Position numbers and translations under genes: made by a program | Assembly: GCA_013396635.1 (NCBI GenBank) | Contig: WBMW01003145.1 | Span: forward strand, 720,660 to 784,659 | Direction of reading: 5' to 3' | From: Penelope pileata | Taxonomy: Eukaryota; Chordata; Aves; Galliformes; Cracidae | DNA length: 64,000 bases | Shown: one piece after another, positions 35,201-46,429 of the stretch | Layout of the letters: every line of letters starts with the position of its first letter | How positions within the stretch are numbered: the stretch's first letter is position 1 | The notes under the pieces: model-generated | What the model saw: the letters and a program-made list of their open reading frames with translations, nothing else | Told to the model about the DNA's origin: nothing | The model's database searches: none

Positions 35201-38200
35201 TTTTTTTCTTGGACACAGATGCAAACAGCCCTCCACAAACAGTGACAGGAGATATACTGATGTGTGTTAGTTTGGTTCCATTTGTTAATTTCTTGGGCTT
35301 TTTTCTAGATCTGTACTGACATTCGTCTTTTGGCCAACCTGAAGGAGATAGAGGAGCCTTTTGAGAAAGACCAGATTGGTAAGGGATGGTAGACATTTCT
35401 TGGGCCAGTCTGTGGACCTTTTGATTTCTGTTGATGCAGCCTTTTAAGCACACTTAGAAGTGTCACTGACAGAAGTTGTATTAAATTAACTGGAGTGTGA
35501 GGTTTTTAGTATTTTGAATTTTAAAACAGAAACCCAAAGGTTTCTGGATGTTAAGTAATTAACTTAGTTTTAATATTTGTATTCTTGCACTTCCTGGGTT
35601 TTGGGGAGAGCAGAAGCAGTCGTGTATTCCTCATTCCCCACAGAAGACAACCTGGGTCTGAGTAGAACTCAGTGTTTTCCATTTTTCATGAAGCTAACTG
35701 GAGCTGTAGGTTTTCAGCTTGACTCAGCATTTTGGTGTTTTATAAATAAACAAATCTGGAACAATAAAACCCTTGCCGGAAGAATACCAATGATGTGATT
35801 CTGATGTTTGTAAAAGAAGAGAAGGAAACAGATTTTTGCATCTTGGTTAGAAGAAAGCTCAGGCACCCTAAATAGTTGCATAGGATTCAGTCAACAGTTT
35901 AAGCCTTAGCCCTATGTGTTATTTGAACTATTCTACATCTAATGATTGGTTTTGACATCCATTTCACTAGAGCAAAAGGCAGCAGTAGTGTAAGTACCTG
36001 CCTTTGAAGGATGATGTTGCCCTGGGTAGCCTAGACAGATGGTGCAAGTGCTGCACTAGAAATGAAGTCCATTTATTCCTTTTATGTGATTGTACTTCTG
36101 CTGTTGTGTAGAATGGCAAAATGTCTTCTCACTTTTTTTCCACCACATTTGGATGCTTCTAATCTGAAGGAGAAGTGCGATGTTGTCATTTTCTTTAGCG
36201 TGTTTTGTCCTTAGAAAACCATCATGTTTTGAGGCTTTAGTCAAAAAATGATTCCTGACACGCTTTTCTTACCTGGGGGAGGACTTGCGTCTTCCTGAGC
36301 GCGCTATTTCTATTGCCCCATTTCCATCACTCTTTCTCCTTTTGCAGGTTCAAGTGCTATGCCTTACAAGAGGAATCCAATGCGTTCAGAACGGTGCTGC
36401 AGCCTGGCTCGACACCTGATGACTCTGGTCCTGGATCCCCTCCAAACAGCCTCCGTGCAGTGGTTTGAGCGAACGTTGGATGACAGTGCTAACAGGTTTG
36501 TTCGCATCGTGCGGTGCAGCGATTTTAGAAGGTCTTGTGCAGGAAGGTCCTTTGATGTATTTGGAACAGACTGTTTTTAAACTAGAACTACAGGTTACCA
36601 CCTTGGTGAAAAGCAGTCTTGATAGAATCTAGAGACTACAAGCTGTTTTTCTTTCAAAGATCAGATGAAAATTGTCAGTTTTCTTTAACAGTCAAGATCT
36701 TTTGCAAAGCGATCCAACAGAGAGAAGAGGGATGCAGAAAACACAGGTGATGAATTGATCTTGTGGTCTTCTGGTTTAAGAGTGTACTGTTATAGCGTAT
36801 CAGATCTCACCTTTCTCAAATTAGCTTTCCTTCCTGTTTTGAACACGGCTTTCAACCCTGCTCTTCTTCACTTGTAATATTGATTAATTCAACATTTTAT
36901 CTATAATCCCTTTACCCTGCAACTAATCTAAAGAAAGCTATTTTCATCTCCCTGTAAAGTGTTGCTTTTTGCAAGAAGTAATGTAAATCCTAAAGAAAGA
37001 GGCCAAACCATTCTTAAGTAATGTTTTGTAAAACCTGTGCAGATCTTTTAGACATTGCTCTGCTAACTTTGTTTTCTGATTTTCATTATGACTGTTTTGA
37101 GATGAGCAAAAGTTATCTATAATTATTAAGTAAATAGTAGCAGTTACATTCAGTTCTTCCATCTAGCAGTTAGTGATAAATTTGCATAAAGCTCATATTT
37201 ACCTTTGGCATTTTGAAGTAGTCTTCTTCATATTTACCTTTGAAATGTTTTAGTTTCAAAGTAGTTCTTTTGTTGTATAATTTGATCTCCCAGATTCCTA
37301 AGGTACAGGGCATATGGAGCAATGAACAGCAGTTCTGGCTAGAGACTGGTATTCAGATTGCTTCTGAAAATGTTATTTTAACGATGTCTCCACAAACAAA
37401 ATGTCTGCTTAAAATTTTGTGAAAGAATTAAAGATACTTTCCTAGAAGGACTTGACTCTACAGCTGCTACTGTTACATGTCTTGTTAAGGAAGGAGCTGC
37501 ATAGACAGCATGAAACACTGTAACATTGAAGAAGTTGGATGCTGGTTGATATGGTGGGTTCATTTCCCAATAGCTAACAAGTACTGAAATAATATTGGAA
37601 TGTTTCACATTCTATTCATCTAGTGAAAAGGGTCATTTGTCCATTTCATGATCCATTTACAGAATTCTGTGCCTTGGGTTTTTGTTGTCGAAGCTGAAGT
37701 GTTTTGAAGGGAGGGCAAGCCAGAGAAAAAGTAAATAACCTACAAAACAGCAGAGAGAGCAGACAGTAGAATGCAATGCAGAACACCTAGGGGAAGATAG
37801 TCTCATGTTTGCTAGCTCTGTAAATTGCTGCCCTCTTTTCTAGCTGCATTATCATTGAATTACCTTGGAGCTTTCTATGCGTGCCTCTGTGCTTTCTCAT
37901 TTTCTCTTTCCCTCTGACCCAACACCTCCCATCTCGAGAGCTACTGCTGTAAGATGTTTTTTTAGCTCTCCTGGTTGTGACCTTTAAGCAGCAAGGAGCA
38001 CCCATAAAGAGAACAATTCAAGCTTTAGAGCCTCAGTAATGCTATCCAGAGACATTTACAGAAGCTTAGGAGCTGAATTCGTGGTAGACTTGAACGTGAC
38101 CTTCATTGCTAACTGGGTCCGTGTGCTTCACAGGCGCGTGTGCCTGGCTGAGGCTTTCCTCACGGCTGACATCATCCTGAGTACGCTGCAGAATATCTCC

Positions 38201-41200
38201 GAGGGACTCGTGGTGTATCCAAAGGTAAATCAGTAGACAGCATGTGCAGCCTCGATAATGCTGCAACTATGCCAAAGGGGAGAAAAAGCAAAAATCTTCC
38301 CACTCAAAGGATTCTTTTTATCTTTTTGTTCAGAATTTTGCTCTCTGTTCTCACTGTTTGCAGCACAGATGTAAAATGGTACTTGTCAAAGCCAAACTTC
38401 TTAAAAGGGTTTTTTTTATCTGAACTACACAACGAATCTGTAGAATTTAACATCAAAAGATACCGTCAAGGCAGATCGCATACAGTCCTGTAAATTACCC
38501 AGACGTTTAAAAAAACAAATCATTGTACATCTTTCTCACAGTAATGTTCTATGCAGAGTTTAGCTTCAAACTATTAGCTTTGTACCTAGATTTCCAGAGC
38601 TGAGTTCAAAAAGAGAAAATACCTTTGCATCATTGTACGGTCCTGGGGATTCAAAGAGAGAGGAAAACTTCACCAGGACTCCCAGTTGTCTGCAGAACTG
38701 CTATAATGCTGGTGTGTGTGTCTGTTTGTTTGAAGGTGATTGACAGGAGGATCCGGCAGGAGCTGCCATTCATGGCCACAGAGAATATCATCATGGCAAT
38801 GGTGAAAGCAGGGGGCAATCGTCAGGTACAAATGAATTCAAAAATACCTTTGTTCGCTGCCTGTTTCACTCTTGAGAAGCGAAAGTTTCTTTTTTTTTGT
38901 CCTAAATATCACACATTTCTTTGTTCTCCACCTGCTCCCACGGAGTTATTAATATTACCCTTGTGCTGCAAAGCCAGACCCTGCTCTCTGAGGAGAGCTG
39001 TTGTAGAGATCCTTATTTGCTGTTAGGAACGCTGTGTGTTTGAGCTGATCTACCCGTCTGTGCTGGAGGGGAGAGAGACCTATTTTTATTACACTAGATA
39101 TTAGTAGGCGTTTTCCTTTTGTAAATGTTTGAAGGAACTTGGAACACAGGCCAGGCTGCTTGAAATGGAACATGTTGGCAGTTGGGTACCTTCTAAATTA
39201 AAGGAATGAATCAGTACTGTTAACGAAGGAGCAAGTAAGACTCTTCCAAACCATTCATTCTTGTGCCATACTTCCTTAATTCAGCATAGTGCTTTTTATT
39301 GCTAACTTTTTTATGGTCCTTCATTCAGTTTTCTGTGTCCAAGCAAATTGAAATTAAATGTTTTTCTTAGCAAATAAGCTCAGATGCAATTAGATTATAT
39401 TTCCTTATCATTTAATTCCAAAATTCAGTTTAAAACTGGTAATCAAGTTTACATCCTACTAAGCCAGCTTATTTTCACTTACCTTTGGATAGTAATGTTT
39501 CCTTCAGTAATTGTTTCCGCATCAGGGATGAAGTAAAACTTGCACTATAGAAAGAGCAGAAAGGTTTCCTAGGAGCTTTGAGCAGGATCTGTGGCTCTAG
39601 TTCTCTGGAACACTTCTGCCAACTCACCCGTGTCAGGAAACACTTCTGGCAACTCGCTCGGTCAGGAAACATCCTTTTTCCTTTCTTTTCTGTGTCTGTG
39701 ATGTTTGTCACTGTGTCAGTCAGCTTCCTAACTAAACACGTTAAGGTTCATTTTTGTGTGTATGATTTTCCTTATCTTTTCAGCTGGTTTTCTTTCTTAA
39801 ATATCCTGTACTTAACTAAACAGTCCTTTCTATTTAATTAGATTGAAAAGCTAATTTTGTTTGTTTGTTATTGGCCTGCCTTCTTTCTGGTGCTCTTTAA
39901 TTACAAATCTATAGAGTTTGGTACACTTCCAAAAGCTGCTCGTATTCACACTAAAATGTTGCTTTCATGCGCTGAATCTGTAACAGCAAACTTTCTGAAG
40001 ACAAATGTGAGTTTTCCAACCTCATAGCATGAAAGCTCACTTGCTTTCCCCACCGCTGAACAGCTCCCTTCCCTAAACACCCTAAGAAGGTCCGTGTGCC
40101 TGAGGCATGGCAATGCTGGAGCACGATGGCCTTTGCGTGGAGGAAATAAGAGATCATTTTCCTTCTAACAGAAGATTGCTCAAGGATAATACATTTGAGA
40201 AGATTCCTGCAGGGCTATAAATGCAACCACATAGCTCTATTTTAGGGCCAGCACGTCGGCATCTGATTTTGCAGGTGGTACCCAATTGCATTTGGGTTCC
40301 CTTGTTTTTACAGATGATTCCACGGGAAGTTAAAGGAGTAGGAAAGGTTTCAGAAAAATTGTTTCAAGGGTTTTGTCAGTCTTAGTTCCATATGAGGGTT
40401 CTATAGCAAAGAATGTCTCAAGGCCCTCGAGTTTGCATGCTTTTTTCCCTTCAGTCTGTTTGTCTTTTTGTAAGCCACGGTTTACATAGTTTCACTGCTG
40501 ATTAAGTTGGACAGCTTCTTTTCTTTTTTTTCTCTTCCAAGTTTGTAGTTGTTTTGCATTTCTATGCTCCCAAGATGTTCCATACAGGAGATGACTCTTC
40601 ATGAATAAGGAATTTCTCTAGTATAGTTCATAGAATATTTTGGGAACAGCTATTAGAGACTGTCTTTGGAAAAAGTCATGCAAGTAGGAAATGGAACAAC
40701 TGAAAAAAAAAAAAAATCCCATACTGAATCCTGAGACTATTTGGAGAGTTTGAGGAAGTGTGAAGGATTCCACTGCTGTAAGTTTGTGTTATAGTTGAAC
40801 AGGGAAGGTATGTGTCATTCAGACTGCCTCAGCCTCAAAGGGCAGATGTAGAATTATCAAGAAAATCTTATTTTCCTATAGTGGTATATGAGATACTACA
40901 GTCCAGACTGTCCCATTTGTACGCTGTCCAATGCAGTATGCTTTTAATTTTTTCCCTCCTGCACAAGTTAGCAGGATAAACATGTGCCATCAGTAATGAA
41001 TTTTTTCCTTTTCCCTCCTCTTCCCTCTGCTCCTGCAGGATTGCCATGAGAAGATCCGTGTTCTCTCCCAGCAAGCAGCTGCTGTTGTGAAACAGGAAGG
41101 GGGTGATAATGACTTCATTGCCCGTGTCCGTGCTGATCCTTACTTCAGCCCCATCCATGATCACCTTGAAAGCCTTTTGGATCCTTCCTCCTTCACTGGA

Positions 41201-41610
41201 CGTGCTCCTCAGCAGGTAAAGCATTGGAGAGAGGCTACAGGTTTTAGGGGTTGCTATGCAATTAATTTTTTAATCCTGTGTGCCAGGGTAGTACTCATAT
41301 TTCATACCTCTGCTCCTACTACTGTGGCAGACACGTTTGTCTTATTTCATCTGACTTTCTGTGTCTTTCTGCCCTGTGGGCTTCACACTTTTGATTCTGG
41401 ACGTATCTGACTGTGCAGTGCCTCTGTGGAACAGAGACCCCAGTGAGGCAAGCAGGTCTGAACAGGAAGAGAAGGGAACAGCTTTCTTCTACTAATTTTC
41501 TCTTTCCCCTCTTTCTTGAATAGGTGGCAAAGTTCCTGAAGGAGGAGGTTCGACCAGCACTGATTCCATACCAAAGCAAGATGGGTGGGAAAATTGAGCT
41601 GACACTTTAG
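26081..41610 (+). CDS. ADSL: ADSL, adenylosuccinate lyase, complete, 13 coding exons
   Basis: Homotetrameric cytosolic enzyme of the fumarase/aspartase superfamily. It splits SAICAR to AICAR plus fumarate in de novo purine synthesis and adenylosuccinate to AMP plus fumarate in the purine nucleotide cycle. The exons total 1458 nt, giving 485 residues against 484 in human. By alignment to human His86, His159 and Ser289, the catalytic residues are His87 (LRHDVMAH), His160 (GFTHYQ) and Ser290 in the mobile-loop signature [13 protein letters not shown] 26081 has a strong Kozak context (G at -3, G at +4), and no earlier in-frame ATG is apparent in the exon. Residues 1-12 differ from human; the rest is collinear. 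The intact frame shows a functional gene. Confidence 0.98.
26237..29590 (+). other. ADSL: ADSL intron 1, 3.4 kb
   Basis: The first 350 bp is the CpG-island shore. A CR1 fragment sits at 26676-26893. The remainder shows no recognisable element. Confidence 0.8.
26676..26893 (-). mobile_element. CR1 LINE, 3' truncated-class copy
   Basis: CATCACAGAATCGCATCCCG, GTTGGAAGGGACC, GATCCAACCCCTGGCTCCAC, CAGCGGCTCAGGGCTGTGAC and CCTGGGCAGCCTGTTCC form the reverse complement of the CR1 3' end. The copy is relatively GC-rich and well preserved. CR1 is the dominant LINE of birds and usually inserts as 5'-truncated fragments like this. Confidence 0.92.
29591..29794 (+). CDS. ADSL: ADSL coding exon 2
   Basis: 68 codons between CCTTGCAG and GTAATG. 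Contains [12 protein letters not shown] with His87, and [14 protein letters not shown], a substrate-binding segment. Confidence 0.97.
30826..30870 (+). CDS. ADSL: ADSL coding exon 3
   Basis: 15 codons, [15 protein letters not shown], between TTTCAG and GTGAGA. Phase 0 at both ends. Confidence 0.96.
31514..31534 (+). repeat. T21 homopolymer before ADSL exon 4
   Basis: Twenty-one T residues lie about 45 bp before the exon 4 acceptor and extend its pyrimidine tract. Prone to length error in sequencing. Confidence 0.9.
31580..31659 (+). CDS. ADSL: ADSL coding exon 4
   Basis: 80 nt between CCGCCAG and GTAAGT. Encodes [20 protein letters not shown] then LGFTHY, including catalytic His160. The Gln162 codon is split CA/A across the intron. 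Confidence 0.96.
33611..33782 (+). CDS. ADSL: ADSL coding exon 5
   Basis: 172 nt between TTTTCAG and GTAAGT. Encodes [20 protein letters not shown], then [20 protein letters not shown] and FEGDHSK. Confidence 0.97.
33944..33990 (+). CDS. ADSL: ADSL coding exon 6
   Basis: 47 nt, [15 protein letters not shown] plus a split Arg. The acceptor reads CCCTGAG, a rare GAG 3' splice site, but it is required to keep the reading frame and the homology. Confidence 0.93.
34385..34475 (+). CDS. ADSL: ADSL coding exon 7
   Basis: 91 nt between TTTCTAG and GTGAGC. Encodes [20 protein letters not shown] then [10 protein letters not shown]. Confidence 0.96.
34657..34680 (+). repeat. A24 homopolymer in ADSL intron 7
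   Basis: Twenty-four A residues bounded by G and C. No SINE or target-site duplication is evident around it. Confidence 0.95.
35309..35378 (+). CDS. ADSL: ADSL coding exon 8
   Basis: 70 nt between TTTCTAG and GTAAGG. Encodes [20 protein letters not shown] then DQI and a split Gly. Confidence 0.96.
36348..36495 (+). CDS. ADSL: ADSL coding exon 9, fumarate-lyase signature
   Basis: 148 nt between TTTGCAG and GTTTGT. Encodes [20 protein letters not shown], the superfamily signature carrying Ser290, then [20 protein letters not shown] and LDDSAN. Confidence 0.98.
38134..38224 (+). CDS. ADSL: ADSL coding exon 10
   Basis: 91 nt between CTTCACAG and GTAAAT. Encodes [20 protein letters not shown] then [11 protein letters not shown]. 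Confidence 0.96.
38736..38825 (+). CDS. ADSL: ADSL coding exon 11
   Basis: 30 codons, [20 protein letters not shown] then [10 protein letters not shown]. The acceptor is TTTGAAG, an uncommon AAG site. Donor GTACAA. Confidence 0.95.
38826..41038 (+). other. ADSL: ADSL intron 11, 2.2 kb
   Basis: Contains a two-copy tandem duplication at 39609-39667 and an A-tract near 40700. Nothing else recognised. Confidence 0.8.
39609..39667 (+). repeat. Tandem duplication, 2 x about 30 bp
   Basis: AACACTTCTGCCAACTCACC... (30 bp, 39609-39638) is followed directly by a 29-bp near-copy, AACACTTCTGGCAACTCGCT... (39639-39667). Both end in GTCAGGA. Confidence 0.9.
41039..41215 (+). CDS. ADSL: ADSL coding exon 12
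   Basis: 59 codons between TCCTGCAG and GTAAAG. Encodes [20 protein letters not shown] then [20 protein letters not shown] and [10 protein letters not shown]. Confidence 0.97.
41524..41610 (+). CDS. ADSL: ADSL coding exon 13 and stop
   Basis: 87 nt after TTGAATAG. Encodes [20 protein letters not shown] then GGKIELTL and TAG at 41608-41610. Confidence 0.96.
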   Translation: MAKFLKEEVRPALIPYQSKMGGKIELTL

Positions 41611-41645
41611 GCATATTCAGCAAAGTCTTGTGGGTGCAGGAGGAT

Positions 41646-41651
41646 AATAAA
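41646..41651 (+). terminator. ADSL: ADSL polyadenylation signal
   Basis: AATAAA 36 nt after the stop, followed by a U/GU-rich element (GTCTGTTTACG, TTGTTATTTTGGTTG). Predicts a very short 3'UTR of about 60 nt, in sharp contrast to TNRC6B. Confidence 0.85.
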
Positions 41652-43137
41652 AGCCTTATTGAACCAAGTCTGTTTACGCTGCCTTGTTATTTTGGTTGTC
41701 TACAATATGTTTAACCCTCAGAGCTTACACCACCTTGATTCCAGATAGGCTTTTCATTCTTTGTCCCGTTTAATCAAGCCTCCATGGATTGTGTGCAGAG
41801 TTACTGAGAAACGCTCGATGGTAACAAGGTGGCTTTATCAGGGTGCCTTTTGCTGACCCCTTGCAGAGCACTGCCAGCTGTTTAAAGAGCAATGTCAGGT
41901 GCTGCTGACCTTCATGTGTGACTTCCTGAAGAGCCAGGGGTAAGGGAAGCTGAGCCCACTCCCATTCCCTTCTTATTAGTCTGCTCTTAAGCTTTCTCCA
42001 CAGGTAATTCAAAAGATAATAAAAGGCCGCCCTTGCTTTCAGAGTACCGTAATTTGGGGAGTAAGTAGGCAAAAATATTAGAAATAATGAAAGGGAGAGG
42101 CCATGGAACTTCTTAGTTGCATCCAACTGGTGGTTCTTCAGTCATCTCTAGCTGTTTTAATACTGTACCTGTGGCTCTGTACCTTCTGACAATCTTATTT
42201 ACAGGTGTAGGTTAGGAACCAGCCATTGTGATTTACTTTTCCAGGTCCTTGGGTGTAGGTGCTGGGCAGCGAACAGTAGGTGGACTCTGCCACATTTGAA
42301 TCATTCTCTACAGCAAGTAAGTTTTGTCTGATAAGGAAAGAAAAAAAATTGGGAATTCATTGGATGCCAAAGAAATTCAAGAGGTCGTTGATGGTCTTGT
42401 TTCTGACCCTTGATATTATGATTATAGCATCTGTGCTTCACTGGGCATTCAGTACTGGACAAAACTTGTCTCCTTTTGACTTAAACTGGAATGAGTTCCT
42501 TAACTCTTCTTCCATAAAAGCTCTTTCTTACCTCTGTTATTTATTCAGGTTCTCAGAGACAACTTGTATTCCTCGATTCTTGTGATAGCCAAAGAAAATT
42601 AGGGAAAACAGAATAAACTGAAAGAAGCTACCTGTTCTCTTCCTTGAGGCTATAACTGCTTAAAGAGGATTTCAGAATATGGTAACGTGTTGTAATGAAG
42701 CTTGTCTATAGTAAGTAGCCAGAGAAGCAGGAAGCTTCAAGCCATGATTGCCCCCCCATCTAGACCTTGCCTCTCAACTAAGGCATAAACACTTGTGAGT
42801 TTTATGGTGCTTAAAATATTTTGCCTGTTTGTGCTATTAAAATTTAATTAGCCATCTGTTTGGAAGGGGTAACTTCAATTGAGCACTGGTAATTTTCAAG
42901 CCATTACTCAATTGGATAGCCAAGAGAGAAAACAGAAATGGTCCTCTTCTGATGTGTGGGGCTGACGAAATGCCCTGTGCAGAGAAAACAAACAGATCTC
43001 CTATCTCATCATCTGAAAACAAGCCCTGGTGCCGAGCAGGGGCTGCCAGCTGCGAGGCATTGCGTTTGTTTTCTGAGACATGTTGAGCAGGTCATTAAAA
43101 ATGGCACAGGGAAAACATCACCCTCCTAGAAAATAGT

Positions 43138-43217
43138 CTGGAGAAAGGAGGGGGGCTCAGGGGAGACCTTATTGCTCTCTACAGCTGCCTGAAAGGAGGC
43201 TGTGGGGAAGTGGGGTC
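43138..43217 (+). mobile_element. CR1 LINE fragment cut by the assembly gap
   Basis: GGGCTCAGGGGAGACCTTAT, TGCTCTCTACAGCTGCCTGA and AAGGAGGCTGTGG match the sense strand of the CR1 3' portion. Its 3' remainder lies in the following N run. Confidence 0.9.
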
Positions 43218-43428
43218 NNNNNNNNNNNNNNNNNNNNNNNNNNNNNNNNNNNNNNNNNNNNNNNNNNNNNNNNNNNNNNNNNNNNNNNNNNNNNNNNNNN
43301 NNNNNNNNNNNNNNNNNNNNNNNNNNNNNNNNNNNNNNNNNNNNNNNNNNNNNNNNNNNNNNNNNNNNNNNNNNNNNNNNNNNNNNNNNNNNNNNNNNNN
43401 NNNNNNNNNNNNNNNNNNNNNNNNNNNN
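43218..43428. other. Assembly gap (211 N)
   Basis: Run of N between the CR1 fragment and the CpG island. It may hide the upstream half of the island. Confidence 1.
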
Positions 43429-43680
43429 CTGTCAGCGCTGCCTCGCCCCTCCGCAACGGTCGCTCTCCTCAGTAACAGTCGCGCCCCTCACTTCAGCGCC
43501 CGGCGGCAGCCGCCCCCTCGCTGCCCTGTGGCGCTCCTGGGGCGGGGGGGGACCGGAGCCGGTGTGTGTGGTGAGGGATGCCCTCCTCGGTCACGGGTGC
43601 CTTCCCGTTTCCCCTCCCCGGCCCCGGTTCACCTCCTGCGCTGGAGCGGGGTCTGGGCTCTGGGGGAGGGGGATGGTCTG
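43429..43680. promoter_or_regulatory. CpG island of unknown gene
   Basis: GC-rich and CpG-rich stretch (TCGCCCCTCCGCAACGG, CAGTCGCGCCCCTC, AGCGCCCGGCGGCAGCCG) about 1.8 kb after the ADSL stop and 3 kb before the main SGSM3 island. GGAGCCGGTGTGTG and GTGTGTGGTGAGGG could be splice donors. No conserved open frame. It may be an alternative SGSM3 promoter or start a non-coding RNA. Confidence 0.5.
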
Positions 43681-46036
43681 TCTGCTGTCAGCCTGGGGTA
43701 TGGTCATGGGACAGGGATGGGAATGTGGCAGCGTCCTCGAAGCAGTGGGCAGAGAGCGATTCTGCAGGCCCTGGGGTTTCCAGCTGTATTCAATGTTAGA
43801 GGGAAGTCGGGAGGCAGATGTCATTCCTCATACCCGGTGGTGTAAATCCAAGGGAGCAAACAGCGAACGTGGCAAGGATGTACATCTCTGGGCAGGCAGC
43901 GGCTGTGGGCTCCAGGACAGCTCCAGGGCTGGTGACATGGGAGAAAGGAAACTTCTCCATGTCTGCTTTTCTGCCTTCCTGGTTTTTTGAGGGATCTTTG
44001 CCTTTAGGCAGGTGTTTTTCTTCTAAACAAGCGGGTTTCGTTAATGGGATGTGGATTTTTACTTCATGTGATGGCACAGCTTCCTGCTTTGTGATGTTTC
44101 AGTCTTACTCTGCTCAGCTTGCTGCGATGCTCTGGGGGAAGCGATAGGAATAAAGCAGTAAAAATGCCGTGAGGATCCTTTAGCACTACTGTAATGGAGA
44201 GAGAAACAAAGCCTTGCTGGAAATAAGAACATCAGACATTCGGTAAGGGGAGTCTGGGCCTTAAAACCCCTGAGAAAGGAACCACCAGCCTAGCAGGAGT
44301 GGGGCACTGCTGTGCTTTGCAGAAAGCTGTTGGTTGGAATACAGTTGCTCGCTGGATAATCTGAATTCTGGAGTAGTTTTTCAGCTGCTGCAGAGTCTGA
44401 AGGGGTGTGCTGGAAAGAAAAAGCTGCTGGAATGAAGATCTGTTTCATTATGCCGTTCCGGATGCGCACAGTGTCTGTGCAATTTTCCCTCTGCAGAAAT
44501 GAAGGTTAGAGTCCTGCCCTGGAGAATGCACGAAGCAGAAAGGAGGGGAGGCTGTGAGAGGAGGCATGGCACGTAGTTACAGAGGTCGGGGTGGGGACTG
44601 GTTGTGTCCTGTTAATATAAAGTTATGTTAATTCTGTATTTAAGAGATTAAAATGCTGGGTGCCACCTTTTTCTTTTCCTGTTTAGGATAATTGTTTGGC
44701 AGTGTGTGTTGCTAATCACAGGGAGATGTCATTCACAGCAGCTCTCCCCCCTGAAGGAGGGTGAGGGGAAGAGGCGAGCAGCAGCAGAGAGGAGAGAGTG
44801 CCCTGGTGAGGGGACAGCCAAGTGAACGTCAGCTGTGAGCTGAGGGAGGTGCTGCACACCTCAGGACCAAAAGGATTCCCCACCTTTGGGTCTCTGCTAT
44901 GTCATTTAGGTCTGGCTTCGTTTTGTGCTGCTAACCTGTTGCTTTCTTCTGTGAGATGGCATCTTTTGCAAATCTCAGCTTTCTAAAGGGCTTTGAAGAT
45001 CTTGGAGATAGGCTACGATCAAAGTGCGTGGCTTTTTAAGATCAGTGTCTCTTACACGAGGTGACTTGGTAATAGCAGAGGGTGACAGTTAAGGGATCTG
45101 CACGAAATGAGCTGCTGGCCTCAGTCACACTCTCGGTGAATCAGTCTGCCTGTTGCAAAGTTGTTTACTGTGTCTGGTATTTGTCAGACAGCGGCAGCAA
45201 AGAAATCGGGCAGTTCAGCCCTGAGTGATGCTGCAGTTAGCACTGCAAGTGCTTAGGAAATGATTGGGGTAGTGCCTACAGACCACGCTTCTGGCTGTCT
45301 CACCAGTGATGCTGGCTGGTGACCCCAGCTCCTCCCCAAGCTCTAACAGATAGATGCAGAGGCTTTGCATTGTCAGGGATGATGAGGTGCACAGAGTTTC
45401 ACCGTGTGTGGTGAGCGCTGTGTCCCAGCTGGCCCTTGAGAGGCAGAAAGGTGCCAGCAGTTCATCTTAGTACCCCCAGCAGCACTAAGGCTTGTTTGAA
45501 CTTCCTTCCTTGCCACCTTTCATCAGACTGACAAAGCTTGAGGTGACGCAGAGCTCACACAGGATGAATGTCTGAGAGCACTGGGGAGGGGTGTTTCCAT
45601 CAGTTTACTTGTCAGTGCTGCCACAGGTAGGGGAGAGGAGGATGCTGTCTTGCCACCTTTTTTTCCTCTCTGAGGAGGTCTCAGCTTTTTTAAACAGAAC
45701 TGCAACAGGAGATATCGTAACAGCAATTATTTTTCTAGTTTTAGGCAAAATTCTTTAAGAAAAGTTAAAAATGCATTTGTTTTCTGAAATATGAGAAAAG
45801 ATAGCGTGTTGTCCTTAGCACAGTGACAGCAGTTGTCACTGCCTAGTCAGTGCGATGTTTGTTAGCTGGGTCCTGGTGATTCAGAAAGGAGAGAAAATGT
45901 CCATAACCCTACAGCCCTTTTGTTCTGGAAGAGAGCTCTTCCTGATCCCAAGCAACAGGAAACATGGTTATTTTTGTCTTGCTTTGTTACAAACACTAAT
46001 GATGATGGTGTAGTTTGCTTTTGTTTTTCCTTTCAG

Positions 46037-46077
46037 AATTATCAGTTCATATAAATTCCTACAGGAGCGAACAACAG
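46037..46077 (+). other. Possible 41-nt non-coding exon
   Basis: Preceded by a strong pyrimidine-rich acceptor (TTGTTTTTCCTTTCAG) and ended by ACAACAG|GTACAT. It lies downstream of the orphan CpG island and upstream of the main SGSM3 island, where an alternative 5'UTR exon would sit. Predicted from splice signals only. Confidence 0.3.
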
Positions 46078-46429
46078 GTACATGTTAGGAGCTTTGTGAA
46101 GCCCTGGNTGCAGCATGGAGGGTCTAGCCCTCTCTCAAGGTGCCTGGTGTGGGGCCTGGCTCTCGTTTAAACACAGGGGCTGGCAGAGGCGTTGGTGTGC
46201 ACTGTGTCTGCAGAGCTGTGGCTTCCCCTCACCCCAGATGTGTTTTGGAAGCTGTTCTGCCATGTTTCACGAGCCCGTGCCACTCCTCCTGGCACACTCC
46301 CTGCAGCTCCTGTGTGGTGGACACGGCAAGGAGAGAGGCGGTGGCTTTACACCCGGCTCACCATCACAGCGAGCCCAAAGCTGGATGCTGGGACGACCTC
46401 AACCTCCAACCGTGCCACACTTCTGCGCC

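Noticed and set aside
43202..43990. 262-codon + strand frame over the orphan CpG island
   Set aside because: It starts before an N gap and then reads CpG-rich DNA with no recognisable domain; composition alone explains its length.
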